Part shown: positions 29,193-32,346 of the stretch, piece by piece
Layout: each line of letters opens with the position of its first letter
Position numbering within the stretch: the stretch's first letter is position 1
Assembly: GCA_027490195.1 (NCBI GenBank)
Contig: JAIXYN010000003.1
Coordinates: 1 to 32,346, forward strand
Direction: 5' to 3'
DNA: 32,346 bases
Origin: Verrucomicrobiaceae bacterium
GTDB taxonomy: Bacteria; Verrucomicrobiota; Verrucomicrobiia; Verrucomicrobiales; Verrucomicrobiaceae
Position numbers and translations under genes: made by a program
Notes under the pieces: generated by a model
Seen by the model: the letters and a program-made list of their open reading frames with translations, nothing else
What the model was told of the DNA's origin: nothing
Databases searched by the model: none

Positions 29193-31907
29193 ATGCAAGA
29201 TCCCAACATTCGCCCCATCTCTGTCGCTGAAGAAGTGAAGAACTCCTTCCTCGACTATTCGATGTCCGTCATCATCGCCCGTGCGCTGCCGGATGTCCGT
29301 GATGGTCTGAAGCCCTCACAGCGCCGCATTCTTTATGCCATGCATGAGCTGTCGCTGTATCCGCCGAAGAAGCACATGAAGTGTGCGAAGATCTGCGGTG
29401 ACACCTCTGGTAACTACCATCCGCATGGTGAAGCTGTCATTTACCCGACGCTCGTTCACATGGGGCAGCCCTGGGCCATTCGTGAGCCGCTGATCGATCC
29501 TCAGGGGAACTTCGGTTCCGTGGAAGGCGATCCTCCGGCAGCCATGCGTTATACGGAAGCCCGCATGACGCACCTGGGCGGCACTTTGATGTCGGACATG
29601 GAGAAGGAGACCGTCGATTTCGTACCCAACTACGATGAACGTCTCACTGAGCCGAGCGTGTTTCCGGCGGCGTTCCCAAATCTCATCGTCAATGGCGGCA
29701 CCGGCATTGCCGTGGGCATGGCCACCAACATGCCACCGCACAATCTCGGTGAAGTCGTGGATGCTGTCTGTGCCCAGATCGACAATCCAGCGATCACCTG
29801 CACGGAGCTGCAGGCCTTCATCAAAGGTCCCGATTTCCCGACGGGTTGCGTCATCCTCGGCACGAATGGCATCCGTGATTACTTGGAAACCGGCCATGGC
29901 AGTGTGCGCACACGCGGACAGGCCGAGATCATCGAAAACGGCAACCGCGAGCAGATCGTCATCACCGAGATTCCGTTCAACGTGAACCGTGCCGAGCTGG
30001 TGAAGCGCATTGCCGAACTCGCGAACGAAAAAGTCATCACCGAAATCAGCGGTGTGCGAGACGAGTCGGATGAAAACACCCGCGTCGTCATCGACCTCAA
30101 GCGTGATGCCCGAGGCCAGATCGTGCTGAACAATTTGTACAAGCACACCGCGCTGGAGTCGAGCTTCTCGATCCACATGCTCGCCATCGACGGTGGCAAG
30201 CCACGTGTGTTGAGCATGAAGGACGCGATTGCTTGCTACATCGAACATCGCCGTGAGGTCATCATTCGCCGCACACGCTTCCTGCTGAAGCAGGCTGAAT
30301 TCAAAGCTGAAAAACTCGAAGCCCAGCTCCTCGCGCTTGGTCACCTGGATGACTTCATCAAGATCATCCGGGACAGCAAGAACCGCGACGAAGCACGCGA
30401 GCGCCTCAAGGCCTACAACTTCTCCATCAGCACCGCCGAGCAGCTCGGCATCATGATTCGCGGCCAGGCCAGCATCGTGGGGGACAATTACATCTTCACT
30501 GACAAGCAGGTCGAAGACATTCTGGAACTGCGCCTCTACCAGCTCGTTGGACTTGAGCGCGACAAGATCAAAGCGGATTACGATGAAGTGCTCATCAGCA
30601 TCCGTGACTTCATGGACATTCTGGCCCGTGAAGCGCGCGTGCTCCAGATCATCAAGGACGAACTGCAGGCCATCCGCCTCAAGCACGCCACCCCGCGTCT
30701 GACGCGCATTGAGGCCGCCGAGGGCGAGATCGAAAACATCGACCTCATTCCGAACGACCCGACTGTCGTCACCATGACGCACATGGGCAGCATCAAGCGC
30801 ACATCGACGGCAGAGTACCGCGTGCAGAACCGTGGTGGCAAGGGCTTGAAAGGCATGGAGACGCGTGAAGCGCAGGGTGAGGAGGAAGCCACCGACTTCG
30901 TAGAGCATCTCTTCAGCGCGCATCTGCATGACTTCCTGCTCTTCTTCACCAACACCGGCCGCATGTATGTGGAGCGTGTGTATCAGCTGCCCGAGGCCCC
31001 GCGCACTGGCAAAGGCCGTAGCATCAAAAACATGCTCAACCTGAAGCCTGCGCACACCGTGACACGGACGAAGGACGGCAAAGAATACTCCATCAGCTTC
31101 CCTGCGGAAAAGATCGCTGCAGTGCTCACCCTCGTGGCCCAGGGGCCCGAGGATGAGGCCATGTGGGCGGCTGACAAGTACGTCGTCTTTGCCACCAAGG
31201 ACGGCACGGTGAAAAAGACCGCCCTCGAAGAATTCAAAAACTACCGCAAGGACGGCATCGCTGCCATCAACCTCGAAGAAGGCAATGACCTCGTGGATGT
31301 CGTGCTGACCGACGGCAACAAGGAAATCTGCCTTGTCACCCACGAAGGCATGTGTGCGCGCTTCCATGAGACGGGTGATAATCCTGAATCACCGAATCTG
31401 CGTCCGATTGGCCGCAATACAGGTGGCGTGCGCGGCATCACTTTGGACGATGGCGACTTCATCGTCAGTTGCATCACCAACGAGCCCGATACCATGGTGC
31501 TCGTCGTGTCTGAGAACGGTCTTGGCAAGCGTACCGCATTCGATGAGTACCGCCTCCTCGCCAATCGTGGCGGCAAAGGTGTGACCACGATGAATGTCAC
31601 CGAGAAGACCGGCAAGGTCGTTGCTGCCAAGGCGGTGCATGACAAAGACGAACTCATGCTCATGACTACCAAAGGCCAGAGCGTGCGCATCCGCGTCTGC
31701 GACATTCGCGAAACCGGCCGCAACGCCCAGGGCGTCAAACTCATGGGGCTCAAGGATGGCGAAACCATCCAGGACGTGGCCACCGTAGTCGCTGATGAGG
31801 CGGAGGTCGTGGTCGAAGTTGCAGCGGTAGATGCCGGGGCCCCTGCTGCGGAGGCTCCTGCCACAGCCCCAGAGCTTCCTCAGGAAATGCCGCCCTCATC
31901 GGAGTAA
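29193..31907 (+). CDS. gyrA: DNA gyrase subunit A
   Basis: 904 residues. Breakage-reunion domain: SFLDYSMSVIIARALPDVRDGLKP, catalytic Tyr120 in AAMRYTEARM, and GNFGSVEGD. The quinolone-contact segment reads HPHGEAVIYPTLV, so Ala81 and Pro85 replace E. coli Ser83 and Asp87. C-terminal beta-pinwheel repeats are present; the GyrA box is QNRGGKG at 545-551, one substitution from QRRGGKG, supporting gyrase rather than topoisomerase IV. The protein ends in an acidic, Ala/Pro-rich tail of about 35 residues. Together with GyrB it introduces negative supercoils. Translation starts after a pyrimidine-rich leader (ccctttccccaactc). Third gene of the gyrB operon. Confidence 0.97.
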   Translation: MQDPNIRPISVAEEVKNSFLDYSMSVIIARALPDVRDGLKPSQRRILYAMHELSLYPPKKHMKCAKICGDTSGNYHPHGEAVIYPTLVHMGQPWAIREPLIDPQGNFGSVEGDPPAAMRYTEARMTHLGGTLMSDMEKETVDFVPNYDERLTEPSVFPAAFPNLIVNGGTGIAVGMATNMPPHNLGEVVDAVCAQIDNPAITCTELQAFIKGPDFPTGCVILGTNGIRDYLETGHGSVRTRGQAEIIENGNREQIVITEIPFNVNRAELVKRIAELANEKVITEISGVRDESDENTRVVIDLKRDARGQIVLNNLYKHTALESSFSIHMLAIDGGKPRVLSMKDAIACYIEHRREVIIRRTRFLLKQAEFKAEKLEAQLLALGHLDDFIKIIRDSKNRDEARERLKAYNFSISTAEQLGIMIRGQASIVGDNYIFTDKQVEDILELRLYQLVGLERDKIKADYDEVLISIRDFMDILAREARVLQIIKDELQAIRLKHATPRLTRIEAAEGEIENIDLIPNDPTVVTMTHMGSIKRTSTAEYRVQNRGGKGLKGMETREAQGEEEATDFVEHLFSAHLHDFLLFFTNTGRMYVERVYQLPEAPRTGKGRSIKNMLNLKPAHTVTRTKDGKEYSISFPAEKIAAVLTLVAQGPEDEAMWAADKYVVFATKDGTVKKTALEEFKNYRKDGIAAINLEEGNDLVDVVLTDGNKEICLVTHEGMCARFHETGDNPESPNLRPIGRNTGGVRGITLDDGDFIVSCITNEPDTMVLVVSENGLGKRTAFDEYRLLANRGGKGVTTMNVTEKTGKVVAAKAVHDKDELMLMTTKGQSVRIRVCDIRETGRNAQGVKLMGLKDGETIQDVATVVADEAEVVVEVAAVDAGAPAAEAPATAPELPQEMPPSSE

Positions 31908-32021
31908 GACTCTTTGAAGGTAGCCGTTACGCCCAAGACCTGCCGTCCTGACTAAATGGTTATCAGTGGACGCAGAGCTAGGCGATGGCGTGCTAGTTTG
32001 ATGCCATGTTAGTTTGATGCC
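31908..32021. other. Gap after gyrA
   Basis: No gene and no clear terminator hairpin were seen here. It holds a short direct repeat that runs into the decayed transposase. Confidence 0.5.
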
Positions 32022-32024
32022 ATG
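31994..32024. repeat. 15-bp near-tandem direct repeat
   Basis: tagtttgatgccatg occurs twice, one base apart, ending at the first Met of the transposase remnant. Confidence 0.8.
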
Positions 32025-32243
32025 GCTCATGATCTGCGTGAGCTCCCTGGCCTGGCTTAGCCCACAGTAGCCATCATGGACGTGCGCACCCTGCAGTCCT
32101 AGCCCGAGAGCGGCGGCCGGGTAGGCAACGAGGGTTACATGCGCCTGAAAGGCAGCAAGGTGCTCATTGCGGTGGTTACCCTGGAGCATCTGCTGGCGGT
32201 GAAAGTGACGGCCGCTGACGAGCAGGAGCGTGACATGACGTGA
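32022..32243 (+). pseudogene. Decayed IS5-family transposase fragment
   Basis: One frame reads MAHDLRELPGLA-stop-PTVAIMDVRTLQS-stop-PESGGRVGNEGYMRLKG and continues to LLAVKVTAADEQERDMT-stop. This tracks the IS5-family transposase middle region, where active copies have a DSRTLQS-PESG-x-R-x-GYDG-x-K-x-KGSK pattern, a VDTLGHLLA core and a VTPA-x-x-QDR end. Two internal stops and loss of the catalytic-region Asp (IMDV for D-S-R and AVVTLEH for VDTLGH) show it is dead. No terminal inverted repeats were recognised, and the element may continue past the window end. Confidence 0.75.
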
Positions 32244-32346
32244 TAACAATAAGACTCTAGCGGCCCCTTGCCAAGAACCCGAAACCTGCCGCCCGACCAC
32301 GACCGCGCGCCGGGATAGAGTCCTGTTTTCGCATTGACACCGACGA
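32244..32346. other. Right window edge
   Basis: No gene recognised. A TTGACA hexamer lies at 32334-32339, at the very edge, so no -10 element can be judged. Confidence 0.4.

Noticed and set aside
29316..31367. 683-residue minus-strand frame
   Set aside because: Antisense shadow of gyrA.
32334..32339. TTGACA hexamer at the right edge
   Set aside because: A -35 match alone, without a visible -10 region, proves nothing.

Overview
The window looks like a chromosomal segment from a GC-rich Verrucomicrobiota bacterium, probably near Prosthecobacter/Verrucomicrobiaceae. This is an inference from protein flavour (unusually short ATP synthase delta, secreted sulfatase, carboxyspermidine-dehydrogenase-like enzyme, paired GMC/Tat oxidoreductase), the near-absence of Shine-Dalgarno sequences, and intergenic space filled with short hairpin repeats. 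No rRNA, tRNA or CRISPR array was recognised.

Left end (1-6200): an accessory, defence-like island. One 1308-residue protein joins a TIR domain, a STAND/NB-ARC NTPase, a TPR region and a complete OLD/PtuA-like ABC ATPase. Six bases downstream lies a PtuB-like HNH endonuclease. This looks like a Septu (PtuA-PtuB) module whose ATPase has been fused to a TIR-STAND sensor/effector. GC content falls sharply inside the big ORF, just before the ATPase domain, so the chimera was probably assembled from two sources. A 51-residue CxxC mini-protein and a 144-residue protein of unknown function follow.

6200-7727: about 1.5 kb with no convincing gene. It holds hairpin repeats, two copies of a ~131-bp element and four copies of a ~40-bp unit alternating with variable cassettes.

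7728-13578: housekeeping genes, mostly on the minus strand. These are a MYG1-family protein, a secreted protein of unknown function, a saccharopine/carboxy(nor)spermidine dehydrogenase-like enzyme and two adjacent SPFH (HflK/HflC-like) membrane proteins, plus a plus-strand lipoprotein.

13770-20627: a complete F1Fo ATP synthase operon on the minus strand (atpB-E-F-H-A-G-D-C). It ends in a strong Rho-independent terminator. An 18-bp palindrome matching the Rex (NADH/NAD+ sensing repressor) consensus lies about 95 nt upstream of atpB, and a strong hairpin lies between atpE and atpF.

20871-31907: plus-strand genes. A secreted sulfatase is followed by a QueD-like enzyme, then a GMC oxidoreductase with its Tat-signal small subunit, and then gyrB, a four-helix-bundle protein and gyrA. 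GyrA carries Ala and Pro at the two main quinolone-contact positions.

Right end (31908-32346): a decayed IS5-family transposase fragment with in-frame stops.
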